DNA of 64,000 nt from Membranipora membranacea (GCA_914767715.1 OU612075.1:14508001-14572000), one strand, 5' to 3'; positions 1-12,355 are shown, counted from the stretch's first letter. Notes: generated by a model not told the origin, from the letters alone. Made by a program: numbers and translations.

Positions 1-779
1 CTATTATCAGACATCTGTAGATCTATAATATTAGTCCTCTACTACTCTCCACATTCTTGTCCGCTTCAGAGCTTGTCCTAAAAATATAACCAGTAAGATA
101 TAGTACAAGAATACATAGTCAATCATGAGACATGACAGAATATGATTACAAGGAACTCCATGTTAAGGCATACATAACTAGGCTGCAACAGAAGCTAAAA
201 ACCCTTAACTTTAAAGATGACAGTAGTTAGAAGGAAGTAGGCAGGAGGGCTTCATTCACTAGAAATACAATTATTTCTGTCAAAAACTTAAAGTGACAGT
301 CCTACTAGACCATGTTTGGTATGGTTTTAAAAATCTCATGGTGAGAAGTCATAAGGACATATGAAATAAAACAGTCTGTGAACCTAATTGCAGTGAAACT
401 GCTGCAAAGTCTAAAAATTGGGATCATAGTGGATCATAGTGATTTATTGCTTCCTCCTGATCACAATGATCCACTATAATCCTTGCTAAAATATTAAAAA
501 AAAACTAATTGCTATTTTCCACAATTTTCAATTTTTTAATGTTTTTATTTGCCCTATGAACTCACAATATTCGATTCACTGGGGTTATATATATCCACTT
601 TTCTAATAGGACAGACCCTTTAAAGGGATTAAAAACAAACGATGAGCAATGGAAGAATGTACTTTACACCTGGACATCGGATGATATTCAATCACCAATT
701 TTGCTCTCTAATTAACAGACTAGTGTCTATAACATCACACCATGTGATGTCTGAAAAACTAGTTGGATAAAGAAGTTCA
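1..779. other. Intergenic, no gene seen
   Basis: AT-rich sequence without a supported reading frame. The only structure noted is an imperfect hairpin at 421-482. Its two arms of about 23 nt (421-443 and 460-482) differ at two positions and are separated by a 16-nt loop. The left arm itself contains the word GGATCATAGT twice in tandem. Confidence 0.5.
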
Positions 780-1700
780 GTCTGAAATAAAATTTCGAGA
801 ATACTTGAAAAAACACTGTCGATGGGAGAAATAAAAGTGTCAGAAAAATTATGTCACTAATCTTATAAGGAAAAAGAAAGAATTGTTGTGTAGAAGATGT
901 CATCAAAAGATCAAAGCCAGGTGACACTAGGAAAATTTGGACAATGCATAATGTGAAGAAAAAAGCCTGTTCATAGATTGATACTTCTCTCACACCTGAG
1001 TCGTTAAATACACATTTTGCCACCATTGCCAGCAAACTTATTGAAGGAATTGAGGGACAAAATACTCCACCACATAGCGAATATATTTCTAAATTTTACC
1101 CCAGACAAGATCATCAGATATCTTAGTAGTATTCCTGACCGTAAATCAACTGGTACTGATGGGATATCTGTCACAATGCTTAAGAAAACCTTGCCATTAA
1201 TATTGGACAGACTTTTGATTGACCCTGTTTTTCCAAAATGCTGGAAAAATGCTTGAGTATCAACAATATTTAAAAGAGGCTCCACTAACCCATAAGATTC
1301 CAGACCAATTTATATCCTCCCAATCCTGTTTCCTTATGCTTGATCACTTGAAGGTTGACGAAGTCCTTGCAGAAACATAGACTGGGTTTAGGAAAGGTTT
1401 TTTTAGCACAGACATAATACACAAAGTTATCTCCAACTGCTCCAAAGTTTAACTAAAATCAAAATTGTTGCAATGTTTTAGATTTTAAAAAAGCCTTTGA
1501 TTGTGTCAGTCATGCGTTGTTTCTTGCGAAGTTGTAAAACATCAGGTTCATTGGTGGTACTTTGAGAAACAGGTCACAGTCAGTGCAACTAAATGGAAAA
1601 GAATCCTCAGTAGCAATCCATTACCTTCTTTAATCAAACATTTTAGTTCAGTTGTGGGAAGCAGAATTTATAGGGGCAATGTCCTGCTTATTTAAAAGAA
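780..1700 (+). pseudogene. Degenerate non-LTR retrotransposon reverse transcriptase
   Basis: Recognisable pieces of a CR1/Jockey-group reverse transcriptase lie in shifting frames. At about 1100-1256 the translation has a PDRKSTGTDGIS segment, the N-terminal motif of this RT group, followed by a FPKCWKNA-like stretch. At about 1300-1400 a piece resembles the NYRPISLL region but contains stops. At 1471-1530 there is LDFKKAFDCVSHALFLAKL, which is RT motif A and its flank. Frameshifts and stops separate these pieces and no catalytic YADD box was found, so this is a dead fossil. The family call rests on motif recognition; the exact clade is uncertain. Confidence 0.7.
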
Positions 1701-3249
1701 TCTTACTGCTTACAAAGTGAAAATATTTTTATTTACGTAATAATTACTACTACTAGTTTTTGACACAACTATAGCTACCACTTTTAACTATTTACCAATT
1801 CGCATAAGATCAAGTCGATCCATATCACATTGCAGATTATATTTCTCATCAATTATGCATATATATCTCTCTGACTTTATTTTTGGATAATACTCAAACA
1901 AAAGTGAAAAGAAGAAAAAAATAAAGTTCACACAAACAGGTATAATGTCCACAAATGGAATCTGACATTCCTTACAATCACAATAATCACAATAATCATC
2001 ATAATGTGCACACTCATTTTAGAACGAGTTAAAAACATGGAACAATTTGTTCCCACAACCCAATAGATCATACACCCTGACATCTGGTAATTTGCATCAA
2101 TGGCAGCTATATCTCCTTTTGGAAGTGATGCCATACAAATTATAAAATAAAATAAAATAAAATAAGATGAAATAAGATAAAATAAAATTAATCAAAGTAA
2201 AGGTAAGTAAATTAAAGTAAAAAAATAAAAATAAAAGAAAAACAATAATAACATAAAATAAATAAAAATAAAAGAAAAACAATAATAACATAAAATAAAT
2301 AAAAAGAATAAGAAAATAAAATAACAAAAAAAATGAATTAAATTAAAATCAATTAAAAAAACAAAACAGAACAAAATAAAATAAAATGAAATAAAATAGA
2401 AAAGAATAAAACAAATAAAAATGATTCTGACTTATGCCTCTTATAAGGCCCTACATATCTAAAAGCTGGGCAAGTGGATATTTGCTGATCAATGTGTGAA
2501 AATTTCTTGACAGTGTCCTGGATCTTGCAGTGGAAAACTTGACATGAATATGGGCACGGGTATGTGCATGGATGCAAATTAAATTAGCAATAAAATATGC
2601 TGTACAAATTGACTACTAACACATCTCCGGAAAAATATGCAACTACAGGACACCCCAGACATGCCTTCTTCTCACCTGATACAGATGCATCACCTCATGA
2701 ATATCAATGAGGATGGTGAAAGAAAAAATCCTACCATACAAATTCAATCGTAATAGGCTTAAGCTTGCTATCCAACTCAGAGCCACGTACACTGCATGGA
2801 TTGCTTCCTTTTTAGAGGTTCCACCCCTTAACCCAATAATAATCAATGCTAATTATTCAATGATGTACAACTATATTCCTGTCAACATATAAATACTTTA
2901 ATAAGACAATGATGACTGTAAATGTCCATTTTGGCTTTAACATAGGGCTTACTATAAGGCAACACCTCAGAATATCATCAAAATTTGCTGTATTTGTGCG
3001 TTAAAAGCGCTAAAACAGTTTAAATCAAACATGATATTGAATTTACAAAAAAACTTTAACGTCTCAATTCTATTTATTACCTGTTATGATTGTTTTTGTT
3101 TTGCAGACATATCTAGGCGAGATTAGCTGCAATCATGCCTTACTGTTCACATACAACGCGTCATCATAGTTCTGGTTTATAAGGCATACATTTTAGATAG
3201 CATTAATCTGTACTTGAGCAACTTACATTAAAGATTTGTTTGAGACAAA
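1701..3249. other. Intergenic with A-rich low-complexity tract
   Basis: No gene seen. From about 2138 to 2430 the plus strand is almost pure A/T with imperfect AAAAT and AATAA pentamers. This produces apparent Phe/Leu/Tyr-rich reading frames on the minus strand that are artefacts of composition. Confidence 0.6.
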
Positions 3250-3862
3250 CATAGACTTAATATACTACCTAGACAGGACAATGCTTATGCTTCACTGATC
3301 ATAATGTGTCCCACTTAAATAGGACGACATGATGTAATTAGTTTGTGCTGTGAGCCATAGTTTACTATATACCATTCAATGAAATAATGTGAAAAATCAA
3401 GGAACGCTGGGCGTGATATCAGCCCCTGTCCAGCCCCTTATTATTCAAACGCAAAGAAAATTGGTGAGAGAATGTAAAAGACCTTTCCGCACGAGATGGT
3501 ATTCATAATATGTCCCCAAAACCAGAACTTTTTATGATAAGAGACAATCATTAGCCAATAAACACTGTAATAAATAAATACAGCCATTTACCCTCAGCAC
3601 TTCCATCACAACTATAAAATTGTAAAGAATACCTATAACACAAGATCACAAATATTTTGTTGGATGAGCCAGATTTTATCACCACCATCATTGTTTTTTT
3701 CTTCAAAATTGTTCATAGTAGTGACTGAACACAACCAGTCTGCTCAAATTGTAATACCAATTTTATTGTCACTTCACAAGGAAGAATATATCTGTGCTGT
3801 AAATTGAGTATGCAAACTACAGATCGCTGTTGTACCTGAGTACGTACATGACGAATCAAGAG

Positions 3863-5415
3863 CAAGGGTGGGCAACCTTTTCTTGAAAAAGGCCGTATTG
3901 TACGCAGGCTCAACTCAAAAGGCCGCAACATATCGTTCAGGGATAACATTGGAACTTTGCTTTGCTTTGAGAAAACTCACATTTCTGTCATTCAGTTGAC
4001 ATAAATCTATCAAGCTTAATTCCCAAAAAACAATCACCGGCCTCAATGTGTTTCATCATAAAATAATTATTTCATCAACTAAGTTGATTGTTTTGACAGC
4101 TGATAATGAAATACAATCCATACAGTTCAATATGTTATCAAATTAAATCAAAAGATTGCGTGTGATGGTGAAAATCTTCATCAGCAGGTGGAGATGTTCG
4201 ATCTTAGTAAAGTCCAAGGTTTCAATTCACTTGGAATGTTCGATTGTGATGACTGACATTATAAAATGCACCGAAATTTGCTCCTAAGTTACAATATGAA
4301 ATCTTGCAGCGGTATGGATTCAGAAGATTCTGAGAACTGTGCAAAACTGAACAGTAGCTTGAATGTGAATTGATGATACATGTTTCCAATCAACCACATA
4401 TATACTAGCTGACCGGATATGCAGCGAATTTCTTATGCAACAAATATTGATATGTCACTAATGATGCCATCTAGGCGCCATGTTTACAACGATGTAAATT
4501 CACGGAGTGCTAGTCAGTAGAAGCTTGAGAGCTTGAGTAACAATTTTTGCACTTCCTATTTTATAAATGCTACTACAGATTTGTGTCAAGACCAGGACGT
4601 ATGTTGCAAGAACCATCAACTCAGCAGAAATATCGGTTTATCTTTCGGAGTTTTGTGAAGTCAGTTTTACATCATGATTTGATTTAGTACGTGCCTGTAT
4701 CCCTGTGTTTCACGTATATGACAAATGGCAGGGTGGGTGTTAGCCTGTCTTGACAAGCTTGTCAAGACAGGCTAGGTGGGTGTGAGAGGGGTAATTTAGC
4801 GCCCTTTAGCGGCTTAAGTGAAAAAAGGTTTATAACGGGAGAGTTGTTATTGAGAACAAGTTCTTTCGCGAATTCTTTTTTGAAAAAATATTTTGCACCC
4901 TGTCATAAATTTCATCTTATCGCGCCCACCTTGCTCCGAGGGGGAATTTTTTTGCAAATGGTTATAAAATGAAAGCCAATATTATATGGAAGATTTCAGC
5001 CATAATGCAGGATATCTTGTAGCAAAGATACTCTTGATACCAATCTGCCTTTCGTCCAAAATTGCGGTTTTTCAAAAAATACAAATTACTATTTTGTTAG
5101 AGAACTTTGTAATTTTGACATCCTAAGGTCACTGTTTTGTGTTATTTCGAAAGAAAAACAACTTGAGAAAGTTGTTGGCACCAGTTTCACAGGTATGATG
5201 ATTTTGTGTAGAGTGGCTGAGGAAGCTTTGCTACATACATAATACAGAACGGCCATTATTTTGAAATATCCTGTATGCATACTTGGTTCTCCCATAATGA
5301 AAGAGGAATCAAAATTTATGGGTAATAACTTTTTTAGGCATAAGGCCACAATAAGGCCGCAAAAGATAACCCGTTAGGCCGCAATGGCAAAAAGGCCGCA
5401 GGTTGCCCACAGCTG
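3863..5415 (-). mobile_element. hAT-like non-autonomous element, nested
   Basis: The ends are CAAGGGTGGGCAACC on the left and the reverse complement of CAGCTGTGGGCAACC on the right, the terminal form common in hAT elements. Flanking 8-bp copies ATCAAGAG (3855-3862) and ATCTAGAG (5416-5423) differ at one base. The right arm of the surrounding element preserves the uninterrupted site, which confirms the insertion. Related copies lie in the other orientation at 17039-17751 and 17760-18661. Subterminal AAAAGGCCGCA-type words recur, and no transposase frame is visible. It carries its own 34-bp palindromic insertion at 4741-4774. Confidence 0.85.
4741..4774. mobile_element. 34-bp perfect palindrome inserted with 9-bp target duplication
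   Basis: Bases 4741-4774 are a perfect inverted repeat with no loop. Each half reads TAGCCTGTCTTGACAAG on its own strand, and the centre is AAGCTT. It is flanked by perfect 9-bp direct repeats GGTGGGTGT at 4732-4740 and 4775-4783. In the two related hAT-like elements the homologous position carries the sequence only once and without the palindrome (reverse strand near 17535-17554 and 18351-18372). Insertion with target duplication is therefore directly supported. The family is not one I recognise. Confidence 0.8.
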
Positions 5416-5484
5416 ATCTAGAGTATATGACAATAACTTAAAATTATTATGCTTCAGTACTGTAGTCAAAATCATAAGCATTGG

Positions 5485-6235
5485 AAATTATTAGCATCAC
5501 TGTCTCCATCCTTTTTCCTCTGTAGTTTCATCATTATATGCAGTTCCATTTTCTCAGATGATGACGTGTCTTGTTGAAATAACTACTTTTTTCACGCTGC
5601 TGTGTCTGTGAATAGGTCAAGGAAGCAATTGACAATCACTGTTGACGCCGATCTCACATTGATAGACTCGAAAACTCCAAGAACCTTACCGGCATAGGCA
5701 AAAATAAGTTTGGCCAAGCTATTTCATTTTCCAGTTTTGGAAATTATTAGAGTCTCATGCTTCCATCCTTTTTCCTCTGTAGTTTCATCGTCACATGTAG
5801 TTCCATTTTCTCAGATGATGACGTGTTCTGGTTTGGTTTGGCTTATTATAACGATTGTTGTATTAACAGGCGATAGGATAGGATTGGATTGGTACATGAA
5901 AATGAACATTTTAAATTCTGTTGTGGGCTGACATGTAGTATGGAAAAAGCTCTTTAAATGCTTTCCTGTCCTGCACTTGGGTGGGTAATAGATGGTGTGT
6001 AGGCGAGAGGATACCTTTGCACAGTTGAAAACAACACAACTAAAAGAGGATGGTCTTCATCGGATGCAATTTTGTTTAAACTGATTTAGACATCTCAGTA
6101 ATAACTTTTTTTTCACGCTGCTGTTTCTGTGTATAGGTCGGGGAAGCAATAGACGTTCACTGTTGACGCTGATATCACATTTATAAGCTCAAAGAACCTT
6201 TACAGCATCGGCAAAATTAAGTTTGGCCACGGTAA
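5485..6235. repeat. Diverged tandem duplication in the element centre
   Basis: A stretch containing TTTTTCCTCTGTAGTTTCAT and TTCTCAGATGATGACGTG occurs at about 5505-5570 and again at about 5765-5826. A following stretch with TTCACGCTGCTG and GGAAGCAAT occurs at about 5590-5710 and 6110-6235. The copies have diverged and are separated by a unique insert around 5830-6090. Confidence 0.6.
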
Positions 6236-6877
6236 AGGCCATTAGATTTTGACTACTGTACTGAAGTATAAAAATGTTAAGTTATTGTCACATACTGTAG
6301 ATCAATCATTTACATACTCAGGAACAACAGCTATCTGTAGTTTGCATACTCATTTAACAGCACAGATCTATTCTTCCTTGTGAAGCGACAACAAAATTAG
6401 CAATCCAATTTGAGCAGACTGGTTGTGTTCAGTCACAACCACGAATGATTTTAAGGAAAAATGATGATGGTGGTGGTGGTGCTGGTGCTTAGATCTGGAT
6501 CATCCAACAAAGTATTTGTGATCTTGGGTTATAGGTATTCTTTACATTTTTATAGAAGTGATGGAAGTGCTGAGGGTAAATGATTGTCTCTTATCATAAA
6601 AAGTTCTGGTTCTGGAGACAAAGTATGAATACCATCTCGTGCTAAAAGGTCTTTTACATACACTCACCAATTTTCTTTGTGCTTGAATAATAAGCGGCTG
6701 GACAGGGGCTGATATCGTGCCCAGCGTCCCTTGATTTTTCACATTATTTCATTGATGGATATATAGTAAACTATGGCTCACAGCACAAACTAATTACGTC
6801 ATGTCGCGCTATTTAAGTGGGACAGTATTGAATGCTATTGACCTGTCTAGGTAGTATATTAAGTCTATGGAGACAAA

Positions 6878-7361
6878 CAAGCCAATTGTTTGGCATGGAA
6901 TGTCATTATTTTAATTCTGCTGCTGGAAACCTAGTTAGTCAGCCATGTAGTAGGATAAAATAAATCAATGTTTTTGTATTTGCGTGTTGATTGGGTGGAA
7001 TAGATTATTCAAACAAATATATTTTACTGGTTTTCACAGTAACTGAGACGTAAAAGCCCGCCGGTGTCAAAAATTTCAAAAGGCCATTATTATTCAATAT
7101 ATATAATATGTGTGTGTACTTAATTGGCATACATATCACCAATCTAATTTGCACTTAAATTTGAAAACAAATTACAGATATATTGGAATTGGCATGATCA
7201 GTTTTGTGACTGGCGAATAGTTATTCATCGCTAATTATTATAATATATAATACATATTATTATGTAAATAATATAAGCCCATTGCTATACTTGAATAAGC
7301 TCATTGCTATATGAGCTTATACGTCTGAAATAATTTTTTTTTATTTAAAATTATTTCAGAC
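6878..7361. other. AT-rich intergenic with two hairpins
   Basis: No gene. A 10-bp perfect stem (7295-7304 with 7311-7320, loop TGCTAT) is followed at once by a 15-bp perfect stem (7323-7337 with 7347-7361). The second hairpin ends exactly where the truncated retroelement begins. Confidence 0.6.
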
Positions 7362-8600
7362 TCTTTGGTGGAGAAAATTAATGGAAATGTTATGACATTA
7401 CTTTTTCTGGATTTTAAAAAGGCATTTGACTGTGTATCCCATGTTTTACTACACAATAAGTTGAAGGCTTGCGGAATCGGAGGAAATATGTTAAAACTTC
7501 TTGACACCTTTCTGACAGACAGAAGGCAGTTTGTTAAACTCAATAATATTGAATCTTGTAGATTGCCTATCACAATAGGGGTCCCTCAAGGTTCAATCCT
7601 AGCACCAACTTTGTTTCTCATCTTCATAAATGATTTATTAACTTCATCAAAATCAGACTCATCATCATATGCATATGCTTATGATACAGTGTTCCTGTCA
7701 TCTAACCTTCAGCAACTAAAGGCAAAGGCATCTGAAGATTTAAGTGGCATTTTGGATTGGTGCAATCGTAACCGGATGGTTATAAATGTTCAGAAATCTC
7801 ATTACATGCTACTTAATATCTCAGATCCGCTTTATGACCTGGAACTGTACATAGGGCCTGTAAAACTAAACAGACAGAGAACTACAAGGCTTCTGGGTTT
7901 TGTGTTGAATGACTCGCTTTCATGGCAGGATCATCTAGTGTATGTATATAAAAAGGTACAACGGAATGTTTACCTACTTCAAAATTTGAGATACTTCTTG
8001 GATATAGCAAGTGCCCGCACATTTTACTTCCAGTTTATCTATTGTCACCTTATATATGGTATCCATATCATTGGCAACTTGTCCTGCAATAATGCCCTCA
8101 ATCGATTATTTTTGTTGCAAAAACGGGCTTTACGCATTATCGCAAATGTGCATTACATCCCATATTATCTCATTCCAACCAATCCATTACACAATCATTA
8201 CAACTCCTACCTCTTCCTAAGCTTGTTTGTTATTTCACTTCACTTTTTGCGCATAAGATAAACAATTCTTTAACACCACTATTTATATATAGAGGATTTA
8301 AAAACACTACCAAGTTCAATTTTCGTGATAAACATTTACTTTTATATCATACAGACAATCTAAGATACAAAGTTTCTGCTACATACAATTCTTTACCGTT
8401 ACATTTGAGATCTAAAGAGAAGTTCAGTTCATTCAAAACTTTACTTTTCAACCATATATTATCGACTTGACCAACATCATTGATGATATCATTTCCGTTC
8501 TGTTTCTCTTTTTTTTGTTTTAAGAAATTATTTTCTGGCACTGAGTGCAAAACATTTCGAATGAGATGACTTTGGTTGCCAATAAAAAGTATATATATAT
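7362..8600 (+). mobile_element. 5'-truncated CR1-like retrotransposon (RT and C-terminal domain)
   Basis: A long frame from 7365 to 8261 encodes reverse transcriptase motifs in order: LDFKKAFDCVSH (motif A), GVPQGSILAPTLFLIFINDL (motif B region), then the catalytic box region. The expected Y/F-ADD is instead YAYDT, so one catalytic aspartate is missing. It continues through LLGFVLND and the C-terminal LLQKRALRIIANVHY segment. Near 8190-8200 the frame shifts; the family C-terminus continues in another frame (QLLPLPKLVCYF onward) to a stop near 8470. A short TA-repeat near 8590 probably marks the 3' end. The 5' half, including the endonuclease, is absent. This is a dead, 5'-truncated insertion, typical of target-primed integration. 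Confidence 0.85.
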
Positions 8601-9573
8601 AAATGGAACTTCTTCATTCAGGGGTTTCAGCTGATCAGCTTTGTATCTGTTTTTCTTAGTTGTGAGCATAGATGTCAATAAAAAGATGCCTACCTGGTTT
8701 TTGTAATTCGCGTTATTATTAGCTAGCCAACAGCAGTGGTAGGGATTTATTTTTCTAAAATTGGATTATTATTTATGTTTTGACAACTCTATATCATAAT
8801 TTGAATTACTTAGTGCTAAAACACGTAAATATGAGGAGGAATATGACATAGCCTTTAAAAGTTCAGTAACAGAATGGTAGCAATTTTGTTGCCAAGTTCA
8901 GCTTGTTTGAGTTGATTTATCTTTGTTGTGCAGCAAATGAGAAGCCTCCATAGGAAATCCAACAACAAACTGGGTTGATGGGCTCCAAGTTCATTTTTGA
9001 AACGCACATACAACTGATTTATCCTATACAGGCAATTGGCGGATTATGGATAGTCTCCTAAAGGTGGTTTTAGGTTTCTGAAGATATATTTCTATTGTTG
9101 TAAGTCTCCGCGCAAAAGACATAGCTATAGATTGTCACCATGTCACCAGCTGGTATGTCCTAGTTGTATGACTAGTATTTTGAAAGATACAAATGCATGT
9201 ACTTATAGTGTGATAGAGCTTACTGTGATTCCCACCATTTACCAGCTAGGTGAAAATGGTTTTGCAACACTGATGTACAATTTAGTATGGCAGGATTAAT
9301 GTTATGGCTTTACAGTATTCAGTCAAATTATTGTTGGGGTTTGTTCAAAACAGCAAGCACATCAAGTCGAGCATGCCAAACTTTCAACAACAACAATTTG
9401 GAATCTTTTAGGGTAATTCTGAGCACAGAGAGTGCTGATTTTAACATACCTTTGGAGGTTTACATTAAGCGAGAGCTGATGACTCACCAGTGCAAATCAT
9501 CAATGATTTGGCATTGTATATGTAGGATGTGTAGTTTTACTATGTCTCATCTTGTACAGGATATATGATATTA
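8601..9573. other. Intergenic, nothing recognised
   Basis: No supported gene or repeat. A short frame at 9287-9568 has no recognisable motif and atypical composition. Confidence 0.5.
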
Positions 9574-10120
9574 GTTCGTTAAGGGTCAGGACAGCAAGCA
9601 CAAACTGGATTGATTAAGGACAACCAGATTATTGCTGCTGCCCAGGGCCTTAAGACTCTCTGGAATCGGAGCTCAAAACTCCAGAGCAAGAACCCTCGGC
9701 CCCCACCAGGTATTATTAGGGTTTGTTATTCTAACTGTGAAATACAGAAGTACGAGGTTACAATGCAGGGACGGCCGAAGCCAGGACAGGTTCCACTACC
9801 GCAGGGCGCAGGCCGTGGAACCAACCCCTTTGGAATCTCCGGAAAATTCCTCAGGGGCACAAACCTTGGGCTCCACTGGATCTGCAGCTCCAGTTTTACC
9901 CAAGGGTGCTGCTGCTGTGGGTGCTGCCCATGACCTTGGAGGCCACAGCCAGTCTTAGCCACAGACTCAGCGAACCACAAAGACCGACAGCAGGCAACCG
10001 CAGTAAGCTGCAGCTACCTACTGACGAACCTAAAGAAACTCTGGAACTCCAGTGTTCCAGACAAGAACCCACGGCTTTTTGAGTTTGTTATTCAAAGTGT
10101 ATCTGCTAAATGAAGATATA
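9574..10120. repeat. 547-bp near-identical repeat, copy 1
   Basis: This segment matches 35209-35755 with three base differences seen by eye (for example CCCTCGG versus CCCCCGG, and ACCCACGG versus ACTCACGG). It is much richer in G+C than its surroundings, so several reading frames stay open by chance. The beginning (about 9655-9740) and end (about 10030-10100) share a diverged internal repeat: both have an ACTCTGGAA word, a CAAGAACCC-type word and then TTTGTTATTC. I do not recognise the family. It could be a recent transposed element or a stretch homogenised by gene conversion, since its 3' flank is an older, diverged duplicate of the flank at 35.8 kb. Confidence 0.85.
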
Positions 10121-11250
10121 AATTACATACAGTTTGGTTCTAATTTGGCAACATTTGAATTGATAGACAATACTGTACTTGCTTATCTTGTCAATAACAT
10201 AACATTAGCCCTAGAACATCCAAGGATGTCCAAGGGGAACATGCGTCGACAACAAGTTAACACAAAACAGGGCAGCTGCATCAAACAAAAATCTTTAGGG
10301 TTTGTATCTAGCAACTTAAGCAACAAAATTAACAAAAACAAATAAACAGTGTGCCCGAGAATGGGAGAAAGGGAGAAAGGGGGGGGGGGAGGTAAGGTGA
10401 ATCATAGTGACAAGTGGAGACAGAAATAGGCAGTTATTACACAATACCTAAAAAACCATACCACATTATACCATACCAAATTATAACATACCAAATCAAA
10501 CCAGGTGTTCGACGTTTCCCCACTTGTCAAACCTACTGAGTAGAAACTTTAAGGATTTGTTATAACAAGTGTACTTGCTAAATGAAGCTGTAGATTAGTA
10601 ACAAATTTGGTTCTAATTTAGCAGCATTTGAACAAAGAGACAGTACTGTACTCACTCATCCTGTCAGTAACACAATCAGTTCATAAACAAAGTGTACATG
10701 TGTAAACATGATGGTGAACTAAGACAAAGAAAAGATCAACAATTATGAAAATTGGCACGAGAAAAGATACAATGTGACAAGTAAATAGAAAAAAGAGCCG
10801 TGAGAATCAGCAAAGACAATGCTTACCCTTCCCTACCCAAATAACCATTCCAGACAACTCCGTAGAAGAGCACGTCCAGGTTTACCTTCTGGTCAAACCT
10901 AATAAATAGATTCTAAGCGCAGAAAAAAACAACAATAAAAAAGTAAAGTAATAATTGTTAGTTTACCTTTAAGGTGTGGTTATCCCAACAGCAAAAAAAG
11001 CAGCAACGAAGCAACTGAAAAGTGTAATAGGAAAGGGGCAAATGAAAAGGTGCAGCGTAGTGACCAGTAAAGACTAAGAAATGGTGAACACACAGTATTA
11101 ATAGAATCTGCTTACCTCTCCTTACCTCAAATACCGCACATTATCATATACCATACATTATCATACCATAACATACCATAATTTATAAAAGATGTTCAGA
11201 GTTTCCTTTTTCACCATTCTACTAAGTAGATTCTAGATTCATGCAAACAA
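10121..11250. repeat. Degenerate ~330-bp tandem repeats, group 1
   Basis: Three diverged units can be followed. Each has a GTGGAGA/GTGACAAG or ATGGTGAA-type stretch, then CTTACCTC and runs of CATACC words, then TTGTCAAACCTACT with AGTAGA near its end. They lie at about 10340-10560, 10700-10910 and 11000-11230. Similar units follow the other 547-bp copy at 35880-36400. A poly-G run is at about 10380. Not coding. Confidence 0.65.
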
Positions 11251-12355
11251 CCTTAATTAACTAAGCCATCAATGAACGAAAAAGATGCAAACATTAAAAA
11301 AAATAAAAATGATATGGATTACTAAAAAATACAACTTACAAAAGCGACATGAATATTAGACGAGAGACTGATCTAGAAGATTTCAGAGTGGGAGACTTGA
11401 GACAGGCAGCGTTTGGATGGGTGCTTTTCATTATTTATTGATTCTATTCTATTGATTCATAGATAAGTTGTTTGCTGTTGCTGTTGCTGTGTAATCATCA
11501 TATATTCACTGGCTTGAAATCTTGTACAAACTTTTTGTACTATTTTTGACAATACTTTTTCATTTTACAGTTTCCACTGTGGGGATTTTATTCAATGTAG
11601 AAAAACTACTCATAAAAAACAAAAAGTTTTGCACTCTCGAATGGAGGAGATTTACAGATTTAGCTTCCTGTGTATGCATTTGTTCTTCAGCTGGGCAATT
11701 GTGTTAGTGCAAGGAGTTAACAACTTAGCTCACTATCTAATGAGCTAACTAGAAAACGCCGTATAAAACAGAGAGAGTATGTGAGTCCTGTCCTGTCCTG
11801 TCCTGTCCAGTCAAGTTAAAGTAAAGTATAGAAAGTGCTTTGCGCCAGCTGAGGATTATACATAGCACAGGAAGATTTTGTAAACTCACAAAAATTACAA
11901 AGTAAACATTCAATTGAAATCTTTCCAAAATATAGATTCCGAACATCTTTTCTTCTGAAAGATTGTGAAAATATTTTTTGTACCAAAGGCGATAAAACTC
12001 CATAACTACATTGTCATTGGTATTGCGAAATATTTATATATTCAGATATTGCCTATTCCTATTAAAATGTATGTATAAAATGTATATTATATGTATCATG
12101 ATGTGTGTGTTTCATCACAAAGGGAATTCTAGGATGCCAAGGCTGAGTAAACAGTTTGGCGATTTCCCTAAGTTGACGTGGCTGTGTTGTGAAGGTATGA
12201 TGTGGCAAATAGATGAGTGAATGAATGAATGAACGATTGAATGATTGTGTGGGTACATCTTGCCTACTCTCTTTCTAGTGACCTAACATATTACTGCACC
12301 AAACAGGCCATAATGCAGAGATGAGCATCATTTCTCTTCCACTTCAGAGATCTGT
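11251..12355. other. Intergenic with short microsatellites
   Basis: No gene recognised. There is a TCCTG pentamer run at 11786-11808 and an imperfect GAAT run at about 12213-12240. Confidence 0.5.

Larger units (their letters stand above)
3250..6869. mobile_element. DNA transposon with ~600-bp terminal inverted repeats
   Basis: The sequence from 3250 inward is the reverse complement of the sequence from 6869 inward. Both ends read CATAGACTTAATATACTACC on their own strand. The left arm runs 3250-3854 and resumes at 5424-5480; the right arm is about 6240-6869. The arms pair with scattered mismatches. The element is flanked by the direct repeat GAGACAAA (3242-3249 and 6870-6877), an 8-bp TSD; one more matching base would make it 9 bp. 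The centre (about 5480-6240) has a tandemly repeated stretch and no transposase frame. The left arm is interrupted by a nested hAT-like element. Superfamily is uncertain: 8-bp duplications suit hAT, 9-bp would suit Mutator. Confidence 0.8.

Noticed and set aside
2097-2374. Phe/Leu/Tyr-rich minus-strand frames
   Set aside because: Products of an A-rich low-complexity tract.
6542-6742. 66-codon minus-strand frame in the right arm of the long-inverted-repeat element
   Set aside because: The equivalent left arm does not maintain the frame cleanly, and no transposase motif is visible.
9610-9980. Overlapping frames of 84-108 codons on both strands in the 547-bp repeat
   Set aside because: All plus-strand frames are open because the segment is G+C-rich. 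None has a motif, and the same frames recur in the second repeat copy.
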